Assembly (NCBI GenBank): GCA_910586845.1
Contig: CAJUJV010000031.1
Location: forward strand, 20,121 to 40,903
DNA from: an uncultured Hungatella sp.
Lineage (GTDB): Bacteria > Bacillota > Clostridia > Lachnospirales > Lachnospiraceae
Length of the DNA: 20,783 nt
Direction: 5' to 3'
Shown: piece by piece, positions 14,401 through 20,783 of the stretch
Layout of the letters: every line of letters begins with the position of its first letter
Numbering within the stretch: the first letter of the stretch is position 1
The notes under the pieces: model-generated
Told to the model about the DNA's origin: nothing
Seen by the model: the letters and a program-made list of their open reading frames with translations, nothing else
Databases searched by the model: none
Program-made: the position numbers and the translations under genes

Positions 14401-15479
14401 AGAAACCACCCCACTGTCAGAAGCACCGCCAGAAAGGGCAGAAAGATCTCCGCAAAAAGGATCCCAAGCTTTGCCGGATCCACAGGAAGAACCCCGCATA
14501 CCTTTCCGTTCTGGCCGTTGCATGCAAAATAGTAGATCTTCCCGCTCTTCTTATCCTTATAAGTCAGAGTCCACACGGGAAGAAGGGCGTATTCCCACCG
14601 GGGATCCTTTACAACGGTCTCCTCCTTTCTCAGGCTGAGGCTGCTGTAATTTCCTATACCGCTTTTCAGACCGGCTGCCGCAAACTCCCTGACTTCTGTT
14701 TCCACCTCCATGGAAAACTCCTGCTGTTCCCTATCCCGCTTTTCCGCCACAAACCCGGACAGGAAGCCTATGGAAAAGGGCTTTCTCTCCTTCATGTCAA
14801 AGGGCATGACCCCTTCCACCAGCCTTTTGTCCGATTTTTTCAGGGCATTGCGGGTCACATGGTTGATATCCATGGTGCCCCTGCGGCTCACGTCATATTT
14901 CTGAGTCTCCGTGTACTGGAGATTGCCCGTGCGCCAGGTCCGCAATTTTGTGCCTTCCCCCTCCAGGCTGCCGTCTACCTGGCAGCTGTAAAGCCAATAG
15001 GGAAAATATACTCCCGTCATCTTCTCGATCTGTCCCGGCCCGTAGAAATCCTTGGGGACATACCGCTTCTGCTTCAGCCAGCTCAGAAAAATCTCCGTGG
15101 CTTTCTCTCTGTCCACGGCAAAGGGGATCACATAATCCGGACGGTATCTGCCATCCAGCCGTCCTGCCAGGATCACCGGATTATGGCAGTAAAAACAGAA
15201 GGAAGCAGCCGTGGTCTCGTCCGTGACGATCTCCGCACCACAGCTGGGGCAGGTGTATACCACTGCCTTTGCCTCCTCCTGATCCTCGGTCCCCGTATCC
15301 GGAGAGCCGTCAGCCGGCCCTCCGGATACTTCCTGTGCCTCTCCCGTGTCGGATATGAGCTGTTCCAGCTCTTTCTGGGTAAACCTGGAGAGGCAGTACT
15401 CACATTCATAATCCTGGGCGGCAGGATCAAACTGGAGCCCGCCGCCGCAATTGGGACATTTGATACTTAATCCATCCAT
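14397..15479 (-). CDS. Double zinc-ribbon membrane protein (YdjG-like, TFIIB-type ribbon)
   Basis: This 360-residue protein carries two rubredoxin-like or TFIIB-like zinc ribbons: C8/C11/C26/C29 and C77/C80/C95/C98. An acidic Gly/Ser/Asp linker (45-72) separates them. The central domain (about 110-320) has the conserved look of YdjG homologues (GVYFPYWLYSCQVDG; VPKDFYGPGQIEKMTG). A single C-terminal membrane helix at about 337-360 makes it a tail-anchored protein. In the Bacillus system the YdjG/YdjH pair anchors the SPFH partner at the membrane; the same three families adjacent here argue for the same complex. The start follows AGGAAA, and the stop overlaps the next ATG as ATGA, so it is coupled to the TPM gene. 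Biochemical activity is unknown. Confidence 0.88.
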   Translation of the reverse strand: MDGLSIKCPNCGGGLQFDPAAQDYECEYCLSRFTQKELEQLISDTGEAQEVSGGPADGSPDTGTEDQEEAKAVVYTCPSCGAEIVTDETTAASFCFYCHNPVILAGRLDGRYRPDYVIPFAVDREKATEIFLSWLKQKRYVPKDFYGPGQIEKMTGVYFPYWLYSCQVDGSLEGEGTKLRTWRTGNLQYTETQKYDVSRRGTMDINHVTRNALKKSDKRLVEGVMPFDMKERKPFSIGFLSGFVAEKRDREQQEFSMEVETEVREFAAAGLKSGIGNYSSLSLRKEETVVKDPRWEYALLPVWTLTYKDKKSGKIYYFACNGQNGKVCGVLPVDPAKLGILFAEIFLPFLAVLLTVGWFL

Positions 15480-15488
15480 GACCGTTTC

Positions 15489-16751
15489 CTACTGTCTGGG
15501 TTTTCCGCATTCACTGCAGAATTTTCCCGTATTGACTGTGCCGCAGCTGCAGGTCCACGGACCCGCTGCAGGTCTGGGACTGCCGCACTCGCTGCAGAAT
15601 TTCCCCTGGTTGACCTTGCCGCAGCCGCAGGTCCATTCTCCCGACGGAGCCGCCGGCTGAGGCTGGCTATTGCCCCCATTGGGCTGCTGGCCGTATCCCC
15701 CCGGATTCTGCTGCTGATATCCGCCCTGCTGAGGCTGATTGTACCCGAAGCCTGCCTGGTTCATCTGCATCTGCTGAAGATTGGCGTTGGAAGCCCCGGC
15801 CATAAAGCCGCCGCCCATGTTCATGCCCATACCCATGCCCATAAACCCGGCCATGGATCCGTTGGCATTGGACCCGGCTGCTTCCATTCCTCTGGCCACA
15901 GCGCCCTGAACATATCCTTCTCTGACAGAGGGATCGCTGAGCATGGCGCCCTGGTTCCGCATATTGATCAGCTTCTGGGATTCGTCATCATAGGAGATAC
16001 TGGCGATACCCACAGACTGGATCTCCATGCCCCGCATCTGCTTCCAGTCTTCATCCAGGGTATCGGACATGTATCTGCCCAGCTCCCTGCCCTTGGAGGA
16101 CACGTAGGAGATACGGATACCGTCGGCAGACATCTGGTTGATGGAAGACTGGAGCGCTTCAAGGAATTCGCTGAGATACTGTTCATTGATGCTCTGGATC
16201 TCCACCTTTTCCCTGTTTTTCGGTATGACCTCGCTGTAAAATTTCAGCGGATCCGTAACCTTGACGGAATAGGTTCCGTGGGCCCGTAAAAAGAGCTCCG
16301 CATTATAAAACTGGTCAAAGTAGTTGATGGGATTGCGGGTGCCGAACTTGATGCCCTTAATCTCCTGGAGATTGATAAAAAATACTTTCTGAAGCGTAGG
16401 CGTGCTGCCTCCGTATTTTATACGCTGAAAAGATTCTTTTAAAGAATCCCCGAACTGACCGTTAAACAGGGACGGCAGGGAAGAATTGCTGACTGTGTAA
16501 TAGCCTTCCTCCGCCGTATAGTCCACCACTTTGCCTCCGTCCACCAGCATCATGAACTGGTTGGGATAGACATGAATCACGGAACCGTTGGAGACCGTGT
16601 CCACTGTTCCTTTGGTGTTCGAACCTTTGCGGATCCTGACCCCGCATGTAAATACGGTCTGATCCCCCATCTCTCCGGCCTCGATGACATCCAGCCACTG
16701 ATCTGCCAGAGAACCGCCTATGGCCATTGCCGCCGCTTTCAGAATTCCCAT
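15489..16751 (-). CDS. SPFH-domain protein with two C-terminal zinc ribbons (YdjI-like)
   Basis: This is an SPFH/flotillin-like scaffold of 420 residues, of the bacterial YdjI type once called virion-core-like. The SPFH domain spans roughly 20-270 and begins with the recognisable DQWLDVIEAG and VYPNQFMMLVDGGKV region. A Met/Gly/Gln/Asn-rich linker of about 75 residues follows (294-370). Two closely similar zinc ribbons end the protein: C375/C377/C386/C389 and C401/C403/C412/C415. There is no obvious transmembrane helix, so membrane association is probably peripheral. The start at 16751 has AGGAGG 9 nt upstream. In Bacillus subtilis the homologues YdjG, YdjH and YdjI work with PspA at the membrane; the next two genes here are the YdjG- and YdjH-like partners, which supports the assignment. 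The stop is 10 nt before the next start. Confidence 0.92.
   Translation of the reverse strand: MGILKAAAMAIGGSLADQWLDVIEAGEMGDQTVFTCGVRIRKGSNTKGTVDTVSNGSVIHVYPNQFMMLVDGGKVVDYTAEEGYYTVSNSSLPSLFNGQFGDSLKESFQRIKYGGSTPTLQKVFFINLQEIKGIKFGTRNPINYFDQFYNAELFLRAHGTYSVKVTDPLKFYSEVIPKNREKVEIQSINEQYLSEFLEALQSSINQMSADGIRISYVSSKGRELGRYMSDTLDEDWKQMRGMEIQSVGIASISYDDESQKLINMRNQGAMLSDPSVREGYVQGAVARGMEAAGSNANGSMAGFMGMGMGMNMGGGFMAGASNANLQQMQMNQAGFGYNQPQQGGYQQQNPGGYGQQPNGGNSQPQPAAPSGEWTCGCGKVNQGKFCSECGSPRPAAGPWTCSCGTVNTGKFCSECGKPRQ
15504..15635 (-). repeat. Internal duplication encoding twin zinc ribbons
   Basis: Two 18-codon units (15635-15582 and 15557-15504) encode W-T-C-x-C-G-x-V-N-x-G-K-F-C-S-E-C-G in both copies, separated by a short Ser/Pro/Arg/Ala/Gly spacer. 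They remain similar at the DNA level, which points to a tandem duplication of one ribbon. Confidence 0.85.
15642..15872 (-). repeat. Low-complexity Met/Gly/Gln/Asn linker in the SPFH protein
   Basis: This stretch encodes residues 294-370 of the SPFH protein. The first part alternates Met and Gly (GMGMGMNMGGG) and the second is Gln/Gly/Tyr/Asn/Pro-rich (GGYQQQNPGGYGQQPNGG). It should be disordered and links the SPFH domain to the zinc ribbons. Confidence 0.85.
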
Positions 16752-16790
16752 TTGCCAATTCCTCCTGTATATGAAATCTTGCTTTCTTTG

Positions 16791-16819
16791 AGTATACCGT
16801 TCCCGGGGTGTGAAATCAA
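16791..16819 (-). promoter_or_regulatory. Housekeeping (sigma-A type) promoter of the SPFH operon
   Basis: On the minus strand, TTGATT (16819-16814) and TATACT (16796-16791) are separated by exactly 17 nt. They match the vegetative consensus at four and five of six positions. Transcription should begin near 16784, about 33 nt before the SPFH start codon, which has AGGAGG 9 nt upstream. I see no sigma-W-like (TGAAAC ... CGTA) pair in this orientation, unlike the Bacillus pspA operon. Confidence 0.7.
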
Positions 16820-16836
16820 TCCCTTTTCCCCGGGAA
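16800..16836. repeat. 9-bp perfect inverted repeat around the SPFH promoter -35 box
   Basis: The arms TTCCCGGGG (16800-16808) and CCCCGGGAA (16828-16836) match perfectly and are 19 nt apart. The right-hand arm on the transcribed strand lies in the promoter spacer, and the -35 hexamer lies in the interval between the arms. No T-run follows in either direction, so this is a poor terminator. An operator for a dimeric repressor or activator is the more natural reading. This is a computed-by-eye match with no known binding protein. Confidence 0.6.
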
Positions 16837-16841
16837 TCGCC

Positions 16842-17381
16842 TTATTCTTTCTCGATGCGGTGAAGTTTCCACACTCTGACGTCGACAGGGATCACGCCCG
16901 TGCCGCAGTATTCGCAGAACTTGCTCCCCAGCCTGGTAATGGGAGCGCCGCAGTTGGGGCACACGGTTCCCAAAGCCGTGGCATAATCTCCCACCCTGGC
17001 GATGTCCTGGATATACACAAGCTCCATGTTATATCTGGTCTGCTGCTTTACAGGCCCGCCGGGAGGCAGAGACCTTTTTCTTTTCCCCTTCTTTCCTCCG
17101 GACTCTGCCGGCTCCCGGGAGTCTTCTGTTTTTTTCTCTTCATAATAATATTCCACCGCGGACTGGAGCCGGATCAGACACAGGCCCGCCTCTTTCTGAT
17201 ATCTGGCGATCTCGGTCTGATGGATCTTTACCTGTCTGTAGGTCTCCCTGACTCCTCTCTGCCTCTGGTCCTCGATCTCAAGGCGGGTCTGACGCTTCAG
17301 CTCCTCTGAGGCCTCCTCCAGAGCGGACGTATCCTGGCGTTCCAGAGCCGTCAGATAGGCCTTGAGAAAATTCTCGCACAT
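16842..17381 (-). CDS. TIM44-like domain plus C-terminal zinc ribbon (C-terminal part of split gene)
   Basis: This 179-residue frame begins with MCENFLKAYL and has three parts. Residues 1-85 are a helical/alpha-beta part of TIM44-like appearance (RQVKIHQTEIARYQKEAG, then a hydrophobic strand and VEYYYEEKK). A basic Lys/Arg/Pro-rich linker covers about 86-110. The C-terminus is a zinc ribbon with CPNC and CEYC knuckles. It overlaps the preceding frame by 104 nt, far more than any other pair here, and the in-frame codons just upstream of its ATG read WRQ before MCENF, as expected for the middle of a longer protein. A GGAGG sits 3 nt before the ATG, too close for good initiation, but reinitiation is possible. 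The intact protein would be a single-pass membrane protein with a cytoplasmic TIM44/zinc-ribbon domain. The stop at 16842 is followed by the SPFH promoter. Confidence 0.75.
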   Translation of the reverse strand: MCENFLKAYLTALERQDTSALEEASEELKRQTRLEIEDQRQRGVRETYRQVKIHQTEIARYQKEAGLCLIRLQSAVEYYYEEKKTEDSREPAESGGKKGKRKRSLPPGGPVKQQTRYNMELVYIQDIARVGDYATALGTVCPNCGAPITRLGSKFCEYCGTGVIPVDVRVWKLHRIEKE

Positions 17382-17598
17382 CTGCCTCCACTGTCATACC
17401 GGTCACGGACCTGGGCGTCTCCGCCAGGATCTCCCCCTGGTGTTCCAGTCCTTCTTTCAGAGAAGACGTGCCGAAAACAGCCATGGAAAACAGCCGTATA
17501 TGCTTTCTCACCCGATACCAGGTATACACTCCTCCTGCAAGAAGAAGCAGACCCACCGCCAGCTTGCCCGCCTCTATGACAGTCTTTACATCTTCCAT
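17278..17598 (-). CDS. N-terminal part of a TIM44-like membrane protein, probably frameshifted
   Basis: The start is taken at 17598 because GGAGG lies 8 nt upstream of that ATG and the gene then overlaps the permease by only 13 nt; the GTG/ATG positions further up lack such a site. The first 68 residues look genuine: one membrane helix (about 11-28), a basic stop-transfer region (RVRKHIR), then a segment ending AETPRSVTGMT at 59-69. From about residue 70 to the stop at 106 the composition changes to Gly/Ser/Arg-rich text. That text is simply another reading of the DNA encoding the next protein, so it is probably out of frame. As I recall them, related Lachnospiraceae proteins continue from an SGMT-like motif into the region starting KAENML or similar, which here begins in another frame at 17381. 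I read this as one gene broken by a small deletion or frameshift, or an assembly error. Confidence 0.55.
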   Translation of the reverse strand: MEDVKTVIEAGKLAVGLLLLAGGVYTWYRVRKHIRLFSMAVFGTSSLKEGLEHQGEILAETPRSVTGMTVEADVREFSQGLSDGSGTPGYVRSGGGLRGAEASDPP

Positions 17599-18449
17599 CC
17601 CTTTTTCCTCCTGGGGTTTACCCGGCGGACTGCTATCCACAGGCACAGCACCGCCATCAGAATCTGCACCGTCATACTGATCATGACCCAGCCGTACTCC
17701 GTCATACCGTAAGGCAGTGTGAGAAGAACAGGAACAGTCCGGGAGCCTCCGACCTGTTTTTTTATGATCATGGCAAAAGATGCAGCCGGATTCCCCAGCA
17801 GGAGCCAGCAGGGACCTGTCCCGGAGGAACCGCGCTGTCCCGGAGCCTTCCCGAAAGACGAGATGAAACTGGACAGGGCAAAGGTGCCGAACACCAGGAC
17901 CGCCATGACACAGTAACTGACAGCCGTAGCCATGGTGGTCTTCTTAAACACGCAAGAGCAGCACAGGCCGATACAGCTGGCTAAAAGCGCGGTGGAAGAA
18001 AAGCAGAAAAGAACCATGGCTATATCCGCCGCCGTGACGCCGCCGTAAATAAACACCAGAGACAGTATGGGAAAACTGGATATGATCAGCAGAAATACGG
18101 TGGAGAGGCTGGCTGTCAGCTTGCCCGCCACGATATCTCCGGCAGTCATGGGGGTGGTCAGAAGCAGGTTTAATGTCTGTCTTTCCCGTTCCCCGCTGAT
18201 ACTCCCGGCAGTGAGAGCCGGCACGATCAGAAGAAGCATGGTAAACTCGATGGCAGCCACAAACAGATAGAGACTTAAAAAGCCGGAGTACTGGATCTCC
18301 GCCGTAGCCTTTACCTGGCTGACCATAAAATACATGTCCAGAAGTCCTGCCAGAGCCAGAACGCTGTTGCACACCAGGATAACCAGAGGCAGACGGAAGG
18401 ATCTGGCGCTGACTTTGGTCTCCTGCCTGTACACGGGATTAATTTTCAC
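17586..18449 (-). CDS. ABC-2 type permease
   Basis: This is the membrane subunit partnering the ATPase immediately upstream. It is 287 residues with about six hydrophobic segments (near 21-43, 50-80, 105-133, 138-165, 170-195 and 255-275). After the second segment it has the sequence SGERERQTLNLLLTTPM, typical of ABC-2 permeases of the Nod/GldF-like type, where the coupling region contacts the ATPase. The start at 18449 lies within the ATPase gene (11-nt overlap), and the stop overlaps the start of the next membrane protein by 13 nt. A Gly/Ser/Pro-rich loop (KAPGQRGSSGTGP) between late segments is probably an external loop. The substrate is unknown. Location beside a zinc-ribbon/SPFH membrane-stress module suggests a role in envelope maintenance, which is inference. 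Confidence 0.93.
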   Translation of the reverse strand: MKINPVYRQETKVSARSFRLPLVILVCNSVLALAGLLDMYFMVSQVKATAEIQYSGFLSLYLFVAAIEFTMLLLIVPALTAGSISGERERQTLNLLLTTPMTAGDIVAGKLTASLSTVFLLIISSFPILSLVFIYGGVTAADIAMVLFCFSSTALLASCIGLCCSCVFKKTTMATAVSYCVMAVLVFGTFALSSFISSFGKAPGQRGSSGTGPCWLLLGNPAASFAMIIKKQVGGSRTVPVLLTLPYGMTEYGWVMISMTVQILMAVLCLWIAVRRVNPRRKKGWKM

Positions 18450-19386
18450 GGATCAGCACCCTCCCTTCGTCACGGCTGGTGATCTGCATGAACACAGACT
18501 CCAGATTGCCCCTTTCCCTCATAAAGCCGCAGATCATGACCCCGGCGTCCAGAAGCTGCTGCAGAAGCAGAGCCTCATCCTCCCCGTCTCCCGTAAAGCC
18601 TGCCATGATATCGTTCTGACGTATGGTGATCGTCTCTACATAGGGATGGCTTCTGAGGATATCCAGGGCTTTCTCCCTGTTTCTGTAGACGGAGATCAGA
18701 AGAGGACTCTGGACATTGATCTGTTCCAGTATCTCTTCCATGGTTCCTTCCAGCACCATTTTCCCCTGCTCCACGATCCCGATGTCTGTACAGATCTCTG
18801 ACAGCTCGGACAGGATGTGGGAGCTGATGACCACGGTCTTTTCCTGCTCCCGAAGATCTTTCAGGATCTCCTTAAATTCATATCTGGTCCCCGGATCCAG
18901 GCCCGCCGTCGGCTCATCCATGATCAGAATAGGCGGATTATGGATCAGAGCCCTGGCCAGACAGAGACGCTGCTTCATGCCCCGGGACAGGCCGTCCACA
19001 TAGTAGTCTTCTTTCTCCTCCAGGCCTGCCTGCCCCAGCAGATCCATGATCCTCCTTCTGGCATTGAGTCCGTAAAGGCCATAGCAGGCGGCAAACAGTT
19101 CCATATACTCCGACACCTTCAGATTATCATAAACTCCGAAAAAGTCCGGCACATACCCGATCTTTTCCACCACCTTCCGGGGAGCTGCCACCGCATCCTC
19201 CCCGCCTATGACCACGCTGCCGCCGTCAGGAAGAAGAAGTCCTGTAAGGATCTTAATGGTAGTGGTCTTTCCCGCTCCGTTAGGCCCTACAAACCCGTAG
19301 AGAGCTCCCTCTCTCACGTTCATGTCCAGTCCGTCCACGGCAGCCGTCCGCCCGTACATTTTTTTTAACTGTCTGATCTCTAACAT
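18439..19386 (-). CDS. ABC transporter ATP-binding protein (ABC-2/CcmA type)
   Basis: This is the nucleotide-binding subunit of an ABC exporter, hydrolysing ATP on the cytoplasmic face. It is 315 residues, the usual length for ABC-2 ATPases with a C-terminal extension. Walker A is GPNGAGKT at 34-41, the signature is LSRGM at 133-137, Walker B is ILIMDE at 153-158 with the D-loop AGLDP following, and the H-loop histidine is H190. As in many ABC-2 ATPases, the Q-loop position reads GYVPD rather than carrying a clear glutamine. Residues after about 215 form the extra C-terminal domain seen in drug and polysaccharide ABC-2 exporters. The gene starts inside the previous stop codon and overlaps the next gene, the permease, by 11 nt, so the three are one translational unit. 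The substrate cannot be read from the sequence. Confidence 0.95.
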   Translation of the reverse strand: MLEIRQLKKMYGRTAAVDGLDMNVREGALYGFVGPNGAGKTTTIKILTGLLLPDGGSVVIGGEDAVAAPRKVVEKIGYVPDFFGVYDNLKVSEYMELFAACYGLYGLNARRRIMDLLGQAGLEEKEDYYVDGLSRGMKQRLCLARALIHNPPILIMDEPTAGLDPGTRYEFKEILKDLREQEKTVVISSHILSELSEICTDIGIVEQGKMVLEGTMEEILEQINVQSPLLISVYRNREKALDILRSHPYVETITIRQNDIMAGFTGDGEDEALLLQQLLDAGVMICGFMRERGNLESVFMQITSRDEGRVLIREN

Positions 19387-20783
19387 CAGTATTCCCTCCC
19401 TACAATGTTCGGCATGGGAAGCAGTACATTGACATTGTAATCCGTCATGTTTTCATACACATATTTCACGGTGATGGTATTGCCCGGGGAGAGATAAGAG
19501 ATAAGCTCATAGGCCTCATATCGCTCCTTCATGGAATCCATCAGATCGTACTTGCCTGTATTGTGATTGTAGAAATAGATGTTTCCCCGGAAAAGGCTCA
19601 GGTTTCCCCTGTTTCTTCCTGTGACAAACACATCGGACACATACTGAAACATCAGCTTTTCGATGCGCACATCGTTGCCTAAAGAGTACTCCAGGGTCAC
19701 CGGGTCTGCCCCGAAGAGGGTATTGCTGGCCGCATCGTAGCTGCCTCCCAGCACATCGGGAGTCCGGATCAGTCCTGAGCGGTACAGGACCTGTTCGTCG
19801 CTGGAATATACGCTGATATCAGAAGCAGCCACTGTATTTCCCTGAGCCGTCCCTGATGTTACCAGCCCTTCTCCCTCCTCTTCACTCTGTCCGCAGATTC
19901 CTATGACCCTGGCGTTGGGGGAGTAGCCGGGCATGAAATTCTCCAGATAAAAGACAAACAGGTTTGTCTTTTCCACCGCCTCCACATATGCATCGTCGCT
20001 GATGTCCGCCTGTCGGAAGGCTCTCTCCCCTGACAGCCAGGAAGCCACGTCATAGGTATGGTTCAGAGGATAGTTCAGGACATCCAGATCATCCAGGCTT
20101 TTCTCCTCCCCCGGCGCCATATCTCCCAGATAGATCAGCTTTCCGTACAGAAGCACTGCGCAGTTCTCCATAGGATGTTTAAAACCATTGGTGATCGCGC
20201 CTGTGTATTTGCCCTGATCTACTTCTATGACACCCTGAAAACCGATCTTCTCCCGGTTTTCCTCTGTTTTTTTCAGCTGAAAATACCTGGGTTCAAAAGC
20301 AGGTACATTTTTCACGGAAACCCGGGTCTCCTCCTGCTCAAATCTGAGCCCTGCCATGTAATCTTCTGTCCCTGTAAACCGGGGGACTGTCTCTCCCATC
20401 CCATAGTAATTCTGGGTGATGGGTTTTACGGAGTAATCTGCCGCCAGTCCGGTTTCGTAAGGTTTGGAGTAGGGGGCCCGGATGTTCATGTATACGGTGT
20501 CGGTGACCGTATCCCAGGTCACCTCCAGGAAGCGGGCATAGGTGTAAAAGGTGTCCTTAAACCGCGTCCGGCTTCCCATAAGCCAGATAATCACCGTAAA
20601 TACCACAGACAGAGCAATGACGCCGGACCTGTAATACTCGGTCAGATCCCTCTGTTTTAAAAAGACGTAGATACCCAGCCCTGCCAGAAATACATAGATG
20701 ACGATCTCCATGGCATAGAGCCCTGTGTTGGGGAGACGCCTTACGTTGCCGGTGTTGATCATGTCCCGGACGGACCAGTACTG
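19386..20783 (-). CDS. Membrane-anchored protein with large soluble domain, 5' end outside window
   Basis: I do not recognise this family. The frame stays open from the ATG at 20762 back through the window edge (seven more codons), so the true start is probably outside and about 465 C-terminal residues are visible. Two membrane segments lie near the visible N-terminus (about residues 22-43 and 53-70). A roughly 390-residue soluble part follows, rich in beta-forming residues and with no later membrane span, so it probably faces outside if the short loop between the helices is cytoplasmic. The TGA stop shares its A with the ATG of the ABC ATPase gene (TGATG), so the two are translationally coupled. 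This suggests an accessory or substrate-handling subunit of that transporter. Function is unknown; the coupling is seen, the role is inferred. Confidence 0.8.
   Translation of the reverse strand, partial: QYWSVRDMINTGNVRRLPNTGLYAMEIVIYVFLAGLGIYVFLKQRDLTEYYRSGVIALSVVFTVIIWLMGSRTRFKDTFYTYARFLEVTWDTVTDTVYMNIRAPYSKPYETGLAADYSVKPITQNYYGMGETVPRFTGTEDYMAGLRFEQEETRVSVKNVPAFEPRYFQLKKTEENREKIGFQGVIEVDQGKYTGAITNGFKHPMENCAVLLYGKLIYLGDMAPGEEKSLDDLDVLNYPLNHTYDVASWLSGERAFRQADISDDAYVEAVEKTNLFVFYLENFMPGYSPNARVIGICGQSEEEGEGLVTSGTAQGNTVAASDISVYSSDEQVLYRSGLIRTPDVLGGSYDAASNTLFGADPVTLEYSLGNDVRIEKLMFQYVSDVFVTGRNRGNLSLFRGNIYFYNHNTGKYDLMDSMKERYEAYELISYLSPGNTITVKYVYENMTDYNVNVLLPMPNIVGREY

Noticed and set aside
14401..14523. 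N-terminal extension of the TPM protein
   Set aside because: It would bury the signal peptide behind 41 residues read from the zinc-ribbon gene; the ATGA overlap at 14400 is the natural start.
16800..16836. Inverted repeat as an intrinsic terminator of the ABC block
   Set aside because: No T-run follows on the transcribed strand, the loop is 19 nt, and the promoter -35 element lies inside it; an operator fits better.
1..20783. Mobile element, CRISPR array, tRNA or rRNA gene
   Set aside because: No transposase or integrase, no direct-repeat array, no clover-leaf or rRNA-like stretch was seen on either strand. Gene spacing leaves no gap longer than about 100 nt.

Overview
All of the convincing genes are on the minus strand, so the window is transcribed from right (high coordinates) to left. 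They are tightly packed, with many 1-13 nt overlaps, strong GGAGG-type ribosome binding sites and slightly GC-rich codon use. Together with the family make-up (zinc-ribbon/SPFH proteins, an ABC-2 exporter, a short XRE regulator and LicD) this suggests a Gram-positive Bacillota of the Clostridia, most likely a gut Lachnospiraceae. That placement is inferred from protein style, not from a marker gene. There are no tRNAs, rRNAs, CRISPR arrays, transposases or phage genes.

Right block (20783-16842): an export or membrane module. It holds the 3' part of a membrane-anchored protein with a large soluble domain, an ABC ATPase, an ABC-2 permease, and a TIM44-like/zinc-ribbon membrane protein. The last of these appears split by a frameshift near 17385-17395.

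Middle block (16830-13513): a promoter (TTGATT, 17 nt, TATACT) whose -35 box is framed by a 9-bp inverted repeat. It is followed by an SPFH protein with two C-terminal zinc ribbons, a double zinc-ribbon membrane protein and a secreted TPM-domain protein. These three match the YdjI, YdjG and YdjH components of the Bacillus PspA-associated membrane-stress operon, but no PspA gene is present.

Left block (13500-364): a second promoter (extended -10) leads a long surface-glycan operon. hddC, hddA, gmhB and gmhA make GDP-D-glycero-alpha-D-manno-heptose from sedoheptulose 7-phosphate. rfbF, rfbG and rfbH take glucose 1-phosphate to the C3-deoxygenation step of CDP-3,6-dideoxyhexose synthesis. Interleaved are three polytopic GT-C-like membrane proteins, a LicD phosphotransferase, and a GtrB/Dpm1-like GT2 enzyme that should charge polyprenyl phosphate with a sugar. 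The likely outcome is a cell-surface polymer decorated from lipid-linked donors on the outer face of the membrane. The E3 reductase, the final CDP-sugar reductase or epimerase, the flippase and other cytosolic glycosyltransferases are not in the window.

Left edge (363-1): a short XRE-family regulator preceded by GAGAT-containing palindromes, one of which covers its own ribosome binding site. After it come the first eight codons of a further gene.
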